Of a stretch of 64,000 nucleotides of DNA, positions 1-9,710 are shown in pieces (the stretch's first letter is position 1; each line of letters begins with the position of its first letter). Under the pieces are notes generated by a model. That model had not been told where the DNA came from, did not search any database, and saw nothing but the letters and a program-made list of their open reading frames with translations. The DNA is from Polynucleobacter sp. Tro8-14-1 (GTDB lineage Bacteria > Pseudomonadota > Gammaproteobacteria > Burkholderiales > Burkholderiaceae): assembly GCF_018881655.1 (NCBI RefSeq), contig NZ_JACVPX010000002.1, positions 124,001-188,000 of the forward strand, in the 5' to 3' direction. The position numbers were made by a program, and so were the translations under genes.

Positions 1-693
1 TATGGGATGGATTTCAATAAGGGGCTGACTTTGATTCTTCACACTCCAGGAGGCGTCACGAATGCAGCCGAATCAATCGTTCAATATCTTCATAGTAAAT
101 TTAAGGATATAGAGGTAATTATTCCCACCTTTGCTATGTCTGCTGGAACGATGATCAGCCTGTCAGCAAATAGAATAATTATGGGCCGACCAAGCCAACT
201 AGGCCCAATAGATCCTCAAATTCCTATTTCAGGAAAATTTGTATCTGCACGAGCAATTGTTGATCAATTTGCAAAGGCAAAATTGGAAATTAGCTCTGAC
301 CTTGCTTTGGCTCATGCATGGGCCCCAATACTACAATCGCTTGGGCCTGCGCTTTTAGTCGAAGCTGAGTATGCATTAGATTATGGCGAGAGGATGGTGG
401 CATCGTGGCTTGCAAATAGAATGCTAAAAAGATCGCCCAATAAAATCACTAAAGCGCAAGCTATCGCTCGATACTTCAATGATGCAAGCACTCACAAGAG
501 TCATGGCAGAAGAATTGATATTGCTGAAGCTAAGCGACAAGGTGTTAATGTTATAGCATTAGAAAGTGATCAAAAATTACAAAATGAGGTTCTTACCGCA
601 TATCATTTGGCCACAATTTTGATTGGACAAACTGTAATTTCTAAATTGCTTTGGAATAACCTCGGAATTAGCTGGGTGAAGAATCACTCTTGA
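1..693 (+). CDS. SDH-type serine protease (ClpP fold), 5' end outside window
   Basis: Partial gene: the frame is open at base 1, so the true start lies upstream; 230 residues are visible. The motifs HTPGG (oxyanion loop) and AMSAGTMIS (nucleophile Ser near visible residue 47), followed by a LGPIDPQ segment, match the serine dehydrogenase proteinase family (SDH_sah), a ClpP-fold group of cytoplasmic or membrane-associated peptidases of poorly known function. The 3' end overlaps the end of the convergent recombinase gene by 10 bases. Its place beside recombinases and a toxin-antitoxin pair suggests island cargo. The family call is good; the substrate and role are unknown. Confidence 0.8.
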   Translation, partial: YGMDFNKGLTLILHTPGGVTNAAESIVQYLHSKFKDIEVIIPTFAMSAGTMISLSANRIIMGRPSQLGPIDPQIPISGKFVSARAIVDQFAKAKLEISSDLALAHAWAPILQSLGPALLVEAEYALDYGERMVASWLANRMLKRSPNKITKAQAIARYFNDASTHKSHGRRIDIAEAKRQGVNVIALESDQKLQNEVLTAYHLATILIGQTVISKLLWNNLGISWVKNHS

Positions 694-3600
694 TAATAAA
701 ACATAAAAATACCCCCCAACAAAATCATCATCTGCCTAAAAGCAAATGGCAAATCATCCGCCGCCTTACCTCCGCACTTTAATACCAGACTATTTTTTCC
801 AGTGGGCGCATAGCCGACTTCTAATGCATCCAGAAATCTCATATAGGTCTCATTGATTGGGCTTGAAATAACCGCGCTTTTCCTTTTATGTTGGCCGATA
901 CCCAATTCTTTCTGAGTAAATTTAATCGCATCTGCCCTTGCTCTAATTCGCTCTTTGGCGTAATCAAGCAATAAGAAGATATCGTCAGGATGCATTTCAA
1001 AATACGCGGTTGCTTTTGTAAGCCATTGATCAGCCTTCTTGATTCCCCCTCGCATACGCGGCTTTTTGACAATAAAAGCCTTGGGCAAGGGATCGGGTAA
1101 ATTTTCGTAAAGATACTTTCTATCTGATGCATATAGGTCGGCTTGATTGGTGAACGCGGTGGCATTGCTGATCCAGTGATGAGCAAGCTCTTCCGGAATA
1201 TCAAGTAACGCAGCCGTTTTAGCAAACCGCTTCTCATCTGCGCTTACAAGCCTCTCGAAACTATCGCAAGCCCACTCAATCCCCCGCCCAGCATCAGGAT
1301 TCAATATCTGCACAAGGTTTAAATGCTTTGAAGTCTGTTTTTGAATCTTTGGCCCTGGACTCATCACCTCATTGAGTAACACCGGAACTTTATCTAGCCC
1401 AGCCTTGGGGTCATCAAATGGCGTTTTGCACCGCCTACGTCTGATATCTAAATTACGTTTAGTGCCAGGATAGAGCGCATTTAGTAACCCCGGATTTAAG
1501 CGCAACAAACGTTCATGTAAAAAAGCGCCGGTCAGTACATCAATCACGTGGATGTAGCTATATAGAGTCGTTGCAGGCGAAGAGTGCCCAAGCAAAGTAG
1601 ATACGACATAGAGCTCTGATGGACTTGCCCTCGAGTCATTGAGTAAAAAATAACGGGCATATCCCATACGACGCTTGAGATTTCTAATCTGCAAAATGGG
1701 ATTACTTCCATCTGCCATTCCTACAGCCGCATGATCCCTCGCAATGCGCGCCTGGATTTCCGTATTGCCATAAAGGTGATCAAGTATGAAGCGCTCAGAA
1801 TTAGGCAATCGCGGCGCACATAAAAGCATCAAGGTATTCATCGCTGCTGAATGCCGGAGATGATGAAAGCGGATATAGGGATTTTTTGTGACCCGCCTCA
1901 TCGACTCATGAATATAGTCAATGATTCTGTCGCGCTCGGTGTTACTCGTTATTTCTAGGGAATTCTTCTCGCGCGCTTTAGCGCTCATTGGTACCGGGAA
2001 TAAGAATTCCAGCTCATCTGCCGTATACAGCCCGGGCTCAGGCAACTTGGTTTGTCCACCTAAGGGGCTCGCTTTGTGTTCAGGCGCTTCAATTTTGATC
2101 AGCTCATCAACACATAAAGCGCCTTGCTCACGAGCAGCAGCCCACAACTTTAACCAGTTCAATTCTCTGGGATCAAGCAGAGCCTCGACAGGCAGTATGC
2201 GCACTGAAGAGGCTGTCTTTAAGCGGCGATGCTTCCACCACTGTACGGAAATTTCAGTGGGCCAGCCTGTTTTGATATGCACATGGCTAGTGGCTAGCTT
2301 AAGCACCTCAGATCTTCGTAAGCCCAAGCGATAGCCAAGCGTGAAAATGATCAGGCAGGCGTTCTTATATTCAGTCGGTAACTTACGACAAGCAACTGTG
2401 TAAAGGTCAATCTGAGCCCAGCGAAATTCAAGCTCCGTTAAATAACCAACATCAACTTGTGATTCAGGTCTTAAGCCTTTTTCTGCTTCGGTTAACTGAC
2501 TTTTTCGCAAACTTTCCCAAGCTGCTTTAAAGATTTTTTGATCTTTTGGTGTTGTTAATTGAACGTAAAGCTCTACGAATTCTTCGCCCCAATCTTCAGA
2601 TCTAAATTCATCCAAGCCTTCATCTAAATCCCAAGCGGCCATAGCCAGCGGCAATATTAGCTGGAGATAGCTCGTGAGTATTTCTGTGGTGAGGCTTTTG
2701 GATGCCCAGTCTTGCGTAATTAAATGACGAGCCCACTTCAATAAGCTGCGAGTCAATCTTTGCTCGGACAGTTGATAGCGCTTTTCTATTTCCTCGATCG
2801 CGCCCAAGCATCGCTCTTGGCTTGGCGGGACTTCGTAACTCAAGTGCGAGATAGCCTCAAGGATTTGCTCAATCCACTGCATCGCCACTGGAGAGAGCGC
2901 CTGGCTTTCGGCTTCACCTTCCCGAACGTCGATCTCATCTTCACTATCAGACCAAGCATCATCAAGATTTTCTTTTGCGATTTTGGCTGTTGGCATCTTC
3001 GCATCTGACATGCCTAGTTGAAGCAAGTTTTCAATCTGCAGATCTTTGGTAGAAATTCTTCCCGCCAAATAGCGGGCAATAAATGTAGGTAAGGTATCTT
3101 CTTGCCAAGATTGCGTGGCATACATCAATGCCTTGCGTGTGGAGAGTAAATCAATTGCTTCAAACAAAGCCTCTTCATCCATCCCCATTTCATTGGCTGT
3201 TTTTTGAATGCGCAACTCGCCTTTTAGCGCCACCATAAATGCCTTCAAGCACTCACTTGCAAACTTAGGTCCTCGATCGGTAAAGATCCAATTTTCTCGA
3301 TAGTGAGAATGCAGGGCAGCGGTCAGTGGATCAGCGATCCAGCGCGAGAGATCGGGTCCATACTCTTTCGTATGTCTAGGTGCTTTGTTCTTACTTTCCT
3401 TGCGCGCCTTTTCAAGAGCGACATAAGCGGCATCCATTCGTAGCTTTTGATTGCGAGGCAACAGCAGACTGGAATAGGGCGCATCTAACGCCTCCTTAGC
3501 CAGGCTAAGTTCTGTAATTTGCTTAAGCCTCCCCAAATCTTGCACCCCAGAAAAAACGATGGCGCTAAATAGATAACCACCAAACTGTGCTTTTGGCTGT

Positions 3601-4319
3601 AATGCCTCCCAATCAAATTTTCCAAAACGCTGATTGGTAAAGGCCGCAATGATGAGGCGAAGTGCCAACGCCTGCTGCGCTTCTTTCTCCAGCCTTTCTT
3701 TTTTCACCCCAGCAGGTAAACCTGCTCCTGCTTTTTTGCGATCAAAGTGTCGATAAGGATTGGGTTCTGGCAAAACAACTTCAATAGTTCCCAGGCCAGG
3801 CCACTCGAGTTTTTGCTGGGCGCAGAGATCCGCAAGATCCGCATCAACCACATCAAATAGCCATTTTTTCCAACTTAGAAAACCATCGGACAAACTAAAG
3901 AGCGCTTTGAAAAGCGTCTGCACACCCGGCATATAGTGGGCAGGATTTTCCAGGCGCAACGTATCCACACTGCGTAACTGATCATCTGGTAGGAAGTGGC
4001 CTTGTACCGCCTTTTGTAAAGAGGCGTCCAGAGCTTGCCGAGAAATACCCAATAGAGCGCAACCAATCTGAGAGAGCTCGCCCCTAGCCAAGTATTCTTT
4101 TTCAATACATTCGCGAATCTTGGAGCAAATCATTGCACCAATCTGCTCAGGAGAAGTGTTTAGGATTTGATTGGCATCTTGGTGGGGACGAGCAATCTGC
4201 GTAATGATTGCAAGTAAATGCGGGTTGGTTGGTAACGCGCGCAGATGGGCCCTTAATTGGGCGCACATTACCTCTTGCGCCTTTAGCGCCTCTTTAGCGG
4301 CAGTTGGTTTAGCGCTCAC
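684..4319 (-). CDS. Giant tyrosine-recombinase-like protein A (1211 aa)
   Basis: 1211 residues with a tyrosine-recombinase catalytic core in the C-terminal half: Arg I in GLRRSEV (about residue 667), a Lys-bearing strand just after it, HHLRHS as the HxxR box (about 819), LLGHSS (about 910), and a Tyr in TLYSYIH as probable nucleophile. About 70 residues separate HxxR from LGH, more than in ordinary integrases. The first 600 residues match nothing I recognise. The GTG start directly follows the TAA of the upstream recombinase (TAAGTG), with AAAGGA about 10 bases before it, so the two are probably one operon with coupled translation. A role in DNA integration or excision is inferred. Confidence 0.75.
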   Translation of the reverse strand: MSAKPTAAKEALKAQEVMCAQLRAHLRALPTNPHLLAIITQIARPHQDANQILNTSPEQIGAMICSKIRECIEKEYLARGELSQIGCALLGISRQALDASLQKAVQGHFLPDDQLRSVDTLRLENPAHYMPGVQTLFKALFSLSDGFLSWKKWLFDVVDADLADLCAQQKLEWPGLGTIEVVLPEPNPYRHFDRKKAGAGLPAGVKKERLEKEAQQALALRLIIAAFTNQRFGKFDWEALQPKAQFGGYLFSAIVFSGVQDLGRLKQITELSLAKEALDAPYSSLLLPRNQKLRMDAAYVALEKARKESKNKAPRHTKEYGPDLSRWIADPLTAALHSHYRENWIFTDRGPKFASECLKAFMVALKGELRIQKTANEMGMDEEALFEAIDLLSTRKALMYATQSWQEDTLPTFIARYLAGRISTKDLQIENLLQLGMSDAKMPTAKIAKENLDDAWSDSEDEIDVREGEAESQALSPVAMQWIEQILEAISHLSYEVPPSQERCLGAIEEIEKRYQLSEQRLTRSLLKWARHLITQDWASKSLTTEILTSYLQLILPLAMAAWDLDEGLDEFRSEDWGEEFVELYVQLTTPKDQKIFKAAWESLRKSQLTEAEKGLRPESQVDVGYLTELEFRWAQIDLYTVACRKLPTEYKNACLIIFTLGYRLGLRRSEVLKLATSHVHIKTGWPTEISVQWWKHRRLKTASSVRILPVEALLDPRELNWLKLWAAAREQGALCVDELIKIEAPEHKASPLGGQTKLPEPGLYTADELEFLFPVPMSAKAREKNSLEITSNTERDRIIDYIHESMRRVTKNPYIRFHHLRHSAAMNTLMLLCAPRLPNSERFILDHLYGNTEIQARIARDHAAVGMADGSNPILQIRNLKRRMGYARYFLLNDSRASPSELYVVSTLLGHSSPATTLYSYIHVIDVLTGAFLHERLLRLNPGLLNALYPGTKRNLDIRRRRCKTPFDDPKAGLDKVPVLLNEVMSPGPKIQKQTSKHLNLVQILNPDAGRGIEWACDSFERLVSADEKRFAKTAALLDIPEELAHHWISNATAFTNQADLYASDRKYLYENLPDPLPKAFIVKKPRMRGGIKKADQWLTKATAYFEMHPDDIFLLLDYAKERIRARADAIKFTQKELGIGQHKRKSAVISSPINETYMRFLDALEVGYAPTGKNSLVLKCGGKAADDLPFAFRQMMILLGGIFMFYYQE

Positions 4320-7300
4320 TTACTTTTGTTCCTTTGGCCAAGCTGGCATGGCCAACGTGACAAGCTCAAAACCCAAACCCTTGATAGTTTTTTGAATGGG
4401 GTTTTCGATCCGCTCGATGTACTCTAAATAGCTATGAGAACTAAACTGATGAAAGGGCGCTGTACCCGCTTGCCAATGACCAAGCCAAGTGCTGATATCC
4501 ACCTGACTCATGCCCAGATTTTTTAATAAGGCGGGCATGAGCTTACGGTGAAAATTGGGCTGAGCAACAATCGAGCTTTCAATATAGCCTCTAAAGTGCC
4601 GCCGCATTTTAGTCGCGCTCCATTTTTCAATGGCCAATGGCAGCGCGGCCAAGCTAGGGGTGCCTCCCTTATTGCTCTTTTGTTTTTTTGAAACAGGCAC
4701 CACCGGCTCAAGCCAGATTAACTCCCCATACAAAGCATGCTGCGTGACATCGGGGGACAATTTTTTAAGCAACTTGCGACGCAGTTGTTCATATACCCAC
4801 ATTTGCTTTTGCAATAACGGGCTTAACCAAATGACTCGTAGCCGATCACCGGCGCGATTGGTTTTATCGCCGATACGAGTAAGGCCCAAAAATGGATCGA
4901 CTGAGGCAATGTCCACATAAGGAAGATGGTGCGGACGCTGTGAAGTTTCACATGCAAACCAAAGCGCGCAATAGAGGGTGAGTTGATTAAAGGCATCACA
5001 AAATTGCTTGTAGTCTTGAGCCCTTCCGTTTGCCAAGCGCGGAATATCAATCTGCTTTTTTAATTCTTGTATGTGCTCAATCAAGGCTTGTGGATGTCCC
5101 TTCCCATCAACGGCAACCAAACCCGTGGCGCCCACCACGCTCTGCCTCATTTTTCTAAATTCAGTCTGACTAGGATTGCCGCCAAGCAACAGCGTTCTCT
5201 TTGAAGAGAGGTTGGCAATACCTTCTGGCTTCTTTTCAGAGACCGAGGCCCCATGAATATCACCCACATCCATGCTGGCCTCTAAGTACTTATCAATAGA
5301 ACCTAGTTGCCTTGTTTCTTTAAAATAATTATGGGTGTAGTAATGTGAATCCGACCTAAAAGCCCTTGGAGTATGGGGATCTAAAACATCTAGAAGTTTT
5401 GGATCGTATTTCTGCGCAACCATTTGGTGCTTGCTCCACTCCCTGATCTTCAGCAAGGTCAACGGGCGCTTGGCCTTATATAAATCCATCTCGCGATTAA
5501 ATTGAGCAAGCAAGCTTTCACAATTTTTTTCAATTTCCAGTCGTGCACTGGGAGCAAATATGGGAGAGGGCGTTTCTGATATTTGGGAATTGGCTGCTGC
5601 TATTTGGCCAGCCACACCCGACAGGTCTCGAAAAACAATCGCCCCTAGGTGTGGCGCATACTCCTCTGCCTGCACATTGACCAGTTCAGACCAAGCGTAA
5701 TTGGGAACCGATAATCTCCACAAATAAATATAGCTTGGAGGCTGATTCACGGGCATTGCATTGGCTTTTACTAAGTGCAAGGTTTGGCTACCCAATTTGG
5801 GTTTATCACCTTTAGGCAACTCATCCCCAACTTCAAAATTTGAATAGGCGCTGCGCCAAGTCTCGCGCTCTCGCAAGATGATTTGCGCGTCCAATGCCGT
5901 GTGAATATCGATCCCCAAGATATACATTAGGCGCAGCGCCATAATTGCGCTCAATTGGGTGGCTCGCTCTGATGCATCTTGGTTGCCGCCCTTGAGCGCA
6001 CTCTCAAGACTGTCCAAATAGTTTTTGAACAGGTCCATTTCTTTCCAGGAAGCGACATTGGTGCCCCAATACAATCGCTGGTTAAGCTTAGCTATAAACC
6101 GTTGCGTATAACTAGAATCTCTTTCAAGCTCTAACCGACTCTTGCCCACCTGCGGGGCAACCCACCTTAACTGGGGCGCATCGGATCGATCATCTTCGAT
6201 TTCTTCGCCAACATCGTCGCCAGGCTCTATTAGTGTTTCGATGTATTCATCGGTGATGGTAGCGTCATCAATGGGAATAATCTCAAACTCGTTACCCCGA
6301 AGATCACCCTCACTAAGCCAAATATCTCGATATAGGCCGTGGTACTGAATACCGGGATTTTCTTTTTCCCTTGAGCGCTCTCCAGAGCCAGGCTTCGATG
6401 TGCTCATTTTTGATTTGCGAACGCTACTAGAAAATGCCCTACAAACCGATTTGAACTTTGCTTGTGATTTAGTTAATGTGACTTTTTCTTTACCGGGAGC
6501 GCCTTGTAAATGCAAATACTCGTCAAGACACTGCTCTTTAAATTTGGGGTAAGGCAATTGCGCCCATTGAAACAACTGATTTGCCTCATCAACACCCTCC
6601 CAATCCCGCGACCACTCCCGAATCGCTTGCTCAACCCCCACAAAGTAAAAGTGATATCGATCTTTTTCAACATCCACGCACTGGAACAACACAGGATCTG
6701 TAAATTTTTGCTGCACTGCAGTAATCTTCTTTAAGGCAGATTCCTCTTCACCCTCAATTGTTTGCATTTGCCTAGTAATGTCGAGCAGCTCCAAATTTCG
6801 CATAATGGCAAATCCGGCCAATCGACGCATGGCAACCATCCTGGGGTCGTCTTGCCTGTCCGCAGCATCGATAACGCCCTTGAGCCAAATATCGTTACTT
6901 AATATTGAGTAAATTGGAAATGCTGAAGATCCGTGATGCAAAATTGGATTGACGGGAGGTTTACCGCTAGCGTCCTCGAGGCTGCCCGAAACGGCATCAT
7001 CTGATTCCCCCATATTTTCAAAAAGAGATGGATTTACCTTGTGGGCCCAAATACCCAATCGGTAAATCTCATTAGCCACGCGCAAGAGAAGCGCCCAGTC
7101 TATCTTTGGGCCTCCAGTTTCAGGTTTTTGCATTTCCTTACACACGGCTGCAAGGCGACCGATTGCTGGTGCTAATGCCCGAAATTTAGGCTCTGGCCTA
7201 ACTAACCAGAGAAATTGATTAAGGTCCTCTCGAGATAGTCGGTCGACTTCGTCAGCTTGTAAATTTGCGCGGGGTGGGAATTGCTCTCGCAATAATTCAA

Positions 7301-7361
7301 TCTCAGGGCTCTCTTCATAAATCCGAATAACAGATCTTTTGCTTTTTCCTGATTTTCCCAT
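4320..7361 (-). CDS. Giant tyrosine-recombinase-like protein B (about 1013 aa)
   Basis: Second large recombinase-like protein, upstream partner of protein A. C-terminal signs of the fold: SQRPHH (Arg I, about residue 807), KMRRHF (a K/HxxR box, about 920), WLGHWQAG (about 957) and SHSYLEYIE, whose Tyr (about 977) is the candidate nucleophile. The N-terminal 800 residues are unrecognised and contain an acidic stretch. I chose the ATG at 7361 (MGKSGKSKRS); an in-frame TTG at 7400 is possible. The GGTGGA before the ATG is too close to be a normal ribosome binding site, so the start is uncertain. The gene diverges from the AbiE pair and may share its control region. Confidence 0.7.
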   Translation of the reverse strand: MGKSGKSKRSVIRIYEESPEIELLREQFPPRANLQADEVDRLSREDLNQFLWLVRPEPKFRALAPAIGRLAAVCKEMQKPETGGPKIDWALLLRVANEIYRLGIWAHKVNPSLFENMGESDDAVSGSLEDASGKPPVNPILHHGSSAFPIYSILSNDIWLKGVIDAADRQDDPRMVAMRRLAGFAIMRNLELLDITRQMQTIEGEEESALKKITAVQQKFTDPVLFQCVDVEKDRYHFYFVGVEQAIREWSRDWEGVDEANQLFQWAQLPYPKFKEQCLDEYLHLQGAPGKEKVTLTKSQAKFKSVCRAFSSSVRKSKMSTSKPGSGERSREKENPGIQYHGLYRDIWLSEGDLRGNEFEIIPIDDATITDEYIETLIEPGDDVGEEIEDDRSDAPQLRWVAPQVGKSRLELERDSSYTQRFIAKLNQRLYWGTNVASWKEMDLFKNYLDSLESALKGGNQDASERATQLSAIMALRLMYILGIDIHTALDAQIILRERETWRSAYSNFEVGDELPKGDKPKLGSQTLHLVKANAMPVNQPPSYIYLWRLSVPNYAWSELVNVQAEEYAPHLGAIVFRDLSGVAGQIAAANSQISETPSPIFAPSARLEIEKNCESLLAQFNREMDLYKAKRPLTLLKIREWSKHQMVAQKYDPKLLDVLDPHTPRAFRSDSHYYTHNYFKETRQLGSIDKYLEASMDVGDIHGASVSEKKPEGIANLSSKRTLLLGGNPSQTEFRKMRQSVVGATGLVAVDGKGHPQALIEHIQELKKQIDIPRLANGRAQDYKQFCDAFNQLTLYCALWFACETSQRPHHLPYVDIASVDPFLGLTRIGDKTNRAGDRLRVIWLSPLLQKQMWVYEQLRRKLLKKLSPDVTQHALYGELIWLEPVVPVSKKQKSNKGGTPSLAALPLAIEKWSATKMRRHFRGYIESSIVAQPNFHRKLMPALLKNLGMSQVDISTWLGHWQAGTAPFHQFSSHSYLEYIERIENPIQKTIKGLGFELVTLAMPAWPKEQK

Positions 7362-7430
7362 TCCACCATTTAAACCGAAAGAGGACGGTTTGCAAATCAA
7401 GCAATTTGACTGAATCTTGTTTGTTCAGTA

Positions 7431-7520
7431 TTGACTATTGTTCACGTAACGTGTACAATAAAATACGTTGAACACAAGTGGGGTGCGTTCAATTAATCAT
7501 ATCGTTCACGTAACGTGAAC
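7431..7520 (+). promoter_or_regulatory. Promoter with palindromic operators for the AbiE pair
   Basis: A near-consensus sigma70 promoter, TTGACT (7431-7436), 17-bp spacer, TACAAT (7454-7459). The palindrome GTTCACGTAACGTGTAC (7440-7456, one mismatch) covers the spacer and -10. A perfect copy, GTTCACGTAACGTGAAC, lies at 7504-7520, just before the ATG at 7541. Between them is a further inverted repeat, TTGAAC/GTTCAA (7468-7473 and 7487-7492). AbiEi proteins are known to repress their own operons by binding inverted repeats, so autoregulation is the natural reading; the binding itself is inferred. Confidence 0.75.
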
Positions 7521-7540
7521 ATTTAAATTTTACGTACAAA

Positions 7541-8551
7541 ATGATGAACCTAGAAACTAAAGAACAACTCATTCTCGCTAAAGCAATTGATGCTTTTCAG
7601 AGAACTACTGGCCTACAGATCCACCATGTTTGGGAAGGAGGGCCAGCAGATGCCTTGTTAACTATTCAAACCCCTGATCACCCCGTTCATTTTGAGGCGG
7701 AAATTAAGGGGGTGATCGATCGCTTCAAAACGCTTACGCATATCAGAGAGCTAGGAACTCGTACAAAGCCCGTTTTGCTTGTAGCTCCCTATATCACCAA
7801 AGAAATTGCAACCCAGTGTCGCGAGCTAGATTTGCCCTTCATTGATGAAGCTGGAAATGCTTATATTATGACTCCGGGGCTATTTGTATATGTTGTTGGT
7901 CAAGCTCGTCCAGAGCGCACTCATGAAAAGCCAGAATTCACAGCCTTAACAACCGGCGGGTTAAAAATTGTCTTTGCATTACTTAATCAAAAAATAATCA
8001 CCCCCCAAACTTATCGCGAAATAGCCACTTTTGCCAAAGTAGCTCTTGGAACTGTAGGCCCCGTATTAACGAATTTAGAAAACCGCGGTTTTCTCACTCC
8101 TACTGACTTAGGTCCACGGCGAATTCTTGATAAGAAACGACTAGAAGAGGAATGGGTGGCTCACTACCCCATTAAATTACGACCAAAATTAAATGCACGT
8201 CGCTTTACTGCTGCCAAAGAAGATTGGTATCGAGATGTCAATATTGAGCAGTACGACGCCTATTGGGGCGGGGAAGTCGCGGCAGAAAAGCTCACCGGCT
8301 ATCTCAAGCCTGCAAAGATCACCATTTATGCCCGTAAAAACCTAGATCGACTCATTGTAGAAAATCGGCTGCGCCCTGACGTTAACGGCGATATTGAAAT
8401 TTTGGAAGCCTTTTGGGCAGTAGATACAGAACTGCAAATGAACGGAGTTGTGCCGGCGCTACTGGTATATGCAGATTTATTGGCCACCACCAATCCACGC
8501 AATATTGAAACAGCTAGACTAATTTATGACCGATATCTCACTCAAGCTTGA
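7541..8551 (+). CDS. AbiEi-family antitoxin / autorepressor of a type IV toxin-antitoxin pair
   Basis: 336 residues. The N-terminal part (1-110) has a restriction-fold look: Asp37 in GPADALL, then E54-I-K56 in FEAEIKG. The middle (about 140-190) reads as a winged helix-turn-helix (TYREIATFAKVALGTV, then NLENRGFL). The family neutralises or regulates a nucleotidyltransferase toxin, and the next gene is such a protein, overlapping by 26 bases. Two ATG codons stand side by side at 7541; the first is used here. No clear ribosome binding site is visible. The pair is likely defence or island-maintenance cargo. Pair identity is fairly sure; any nuclease-like activity of the N-terminus is only a guess from motifs. 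Confidence 0.75.
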   Translation: MMNLETKEQLILAKAIDAFQRTTGLQIHHVWEGGPADALLTIQTPDHPVHFEAEIKGVIDRFKTLTHIRELGTRTKPVLLVAPYITKEIATQCRELDLPFIDEAGNAYIMTPGLFVYVVGQARPERTHEKPEFTALTTGGLKIVFALLNQKIITPQTYREIATFAKVALGTVGPVLTNLENRGFLTPTDLGPRRILDKKRLEEEWVAHYPIKLRPKLNARRFTAAKEDWYRDVNIEQYDAYWGGEVAAEKLTGYLKPAKITIYARKNLDRLIVENRLRPDVNGDIEILEAFWAVDTELQMNGVVPALLVYADLLATTNPRNIETARLIYDRYLTQA

Positions 8552-9407
8552 AATTAGCCCTGACCGCCCTTTAAAAGCGGAGCATTTGGCCATCTTACGA
8601 ATTTTTGATGACGTGGCACGGTCTTTAAATATTGACTATTTTTTAGCTGGAGCCCAGGCAAGGGATCTTATCTTGGGGCATGTATTTAACAAGCGAACCG
8701 GACAGGCCACCTATGATCTTGATCTGGGCATCTGCTTAGAAGACTGGGCTAAGTTTGACAAACTTAAATCAAGCTTGATTTCCATGGGCTGCTTTACCCA
8801 GGGTAAGGCACCACAGAAAATGCACTTTAAAAGACCGCAGGACCAATACTCCACACCACTTGATCTCATTCCATTTGGCGGAGTTGAAAATTTAGATTCA
8901 ACGATTGAATGGCCACCCGAAATGAATGTGGTTATGAACGTCTCTGGATTTTCTGAGGCCCTAAGATCAGCTATTTTGCTAAAGATTGCTGAGAATTTCT
9001 CTATACGGGTTGCATCGCTAGCGGGCATGGCCGCACTCAAGCTAATTGCCTGGCAAGACCGGGGCCAAGAAAACCAAGGTAAAGATGCCGTCGACTTTCT
9101 TCTTATCGCCAAAAGCTATCACGACGCCGGAAATGAGGATCGCATTTATACGGAGGAAATGGCGCTACTAGAATCATTGGAATATGACCCAGAGTTGGCA
9201 GGTATTCAGATGTTGGGAAAAGATGTTGCCAAGATTTGCTTAGACTCAACCAAGCAGGGTATCGATGCTATATTTTCAGACTCCACACTAAGACGACGAC
9301 TGACCGACCAACTAACCAGCAGTAGCCTCTCCATCGGCGATGAGGATTCTGTGCTGAAGGTTCATGCTTATCTTGATCTCTTTTATAAAGGCTTTAGCTC
9401 GAAGTGA
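8526..9407 (+). CDS. Nucleotidyltransferase toxin, AbiEii/AbiGii type
   Basis: 293 residues. The nucleotidyltransferase signature is visible: AGAQARDLIL near residue 42, then TYDLDLGI with the metal-binding Asp64 and Asp66, and an EDW after it. A further Asp lies in STPLDLIPFG and could complete the triad. Related toxins transfer nucleotides to tRNA and stop growth, as described for MenT/AbiEii-type enzymes; for this protein the substrate is inferred. The start codon sits inside the end of the antitoxin gene, in another frame, which suggests translational coupling. It is the last gene before the tRNA-derived island edge. Confidence 0.75.
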   Translation: MTDISLKLEISPDRPLKAEHLAILRIFDDVARSLNIDYFLAGAQARDLILGHVFNKRTGQATYDLDLGICLEDWAKFDKLKSSLISMGCFTQGKAPQKMHFKRPQDQYSTPLDLIPFGGVENLDSTIEWPPEMNVVMNVSGFSEALRSAILLKIAENFSIRVASLAGMAALKLIAWQDRGQENQGKDAVDFLLIAKSYHDAGNEDRIYTEEMALLESLEYDPELAGIQMLGKDVAKICLDSTKQGIDAIFSDSTLRRRLTDQLTSSSLSIGDEDSVLKVHAYLDLFYKGFSSK

Positions 9408-9710
9408 TAAACAATAGCTCCGCACTGATAACCGCCTTAATAGCAGGGGTTGATAAAATATTTACGAACGCCGTTTAACGTAAAATAAGGTTGTTGAGCA
9501 TTGAGGCTAGGGGTCTAACAAGCCTATTTTGCGAATTATTCGAGAAATATCTACTTGAAAAATTAACCGCTATTAAACGTTGTTTTTAGTCTCTATAAAA
9601 ACAAGTTTTTAACTCTAAAGCCTTTATCTATATGGGCTTAAGACGTTTTAGACAATGTACAGTTATTTAAAGTATTTGTATGTTTTTTGTCGGTTGAGGT
9701 CTCCGAAGCG
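9408..9710. other. Non-coding island edge
   Basis: No convincing gene. There is a nearly self-complementary stretch at 9461-9484 (TTTACG AACG ... CGTT ... CGTAAA), which may act as a terminator for the AbiE pair or as a recombination structure, and a weak AAAAAC/GTTTTT hairpin near 9600. The rest is AT-rich and unremarkable. Confidence 0.4.

Noticed and set aside
1921..2334. Open frame of 137 codons on the plus strand
   Set aside because: It is antisense to the catalytic part of the giant recombinase, which has clear motifs; the frame has no recognisable protein content.
8711..9112. Open frame of 133 codons on the minus strand
   Set aside because: Antisense to the nucleotidyltransferase gene, with no motif and no ribosome site.
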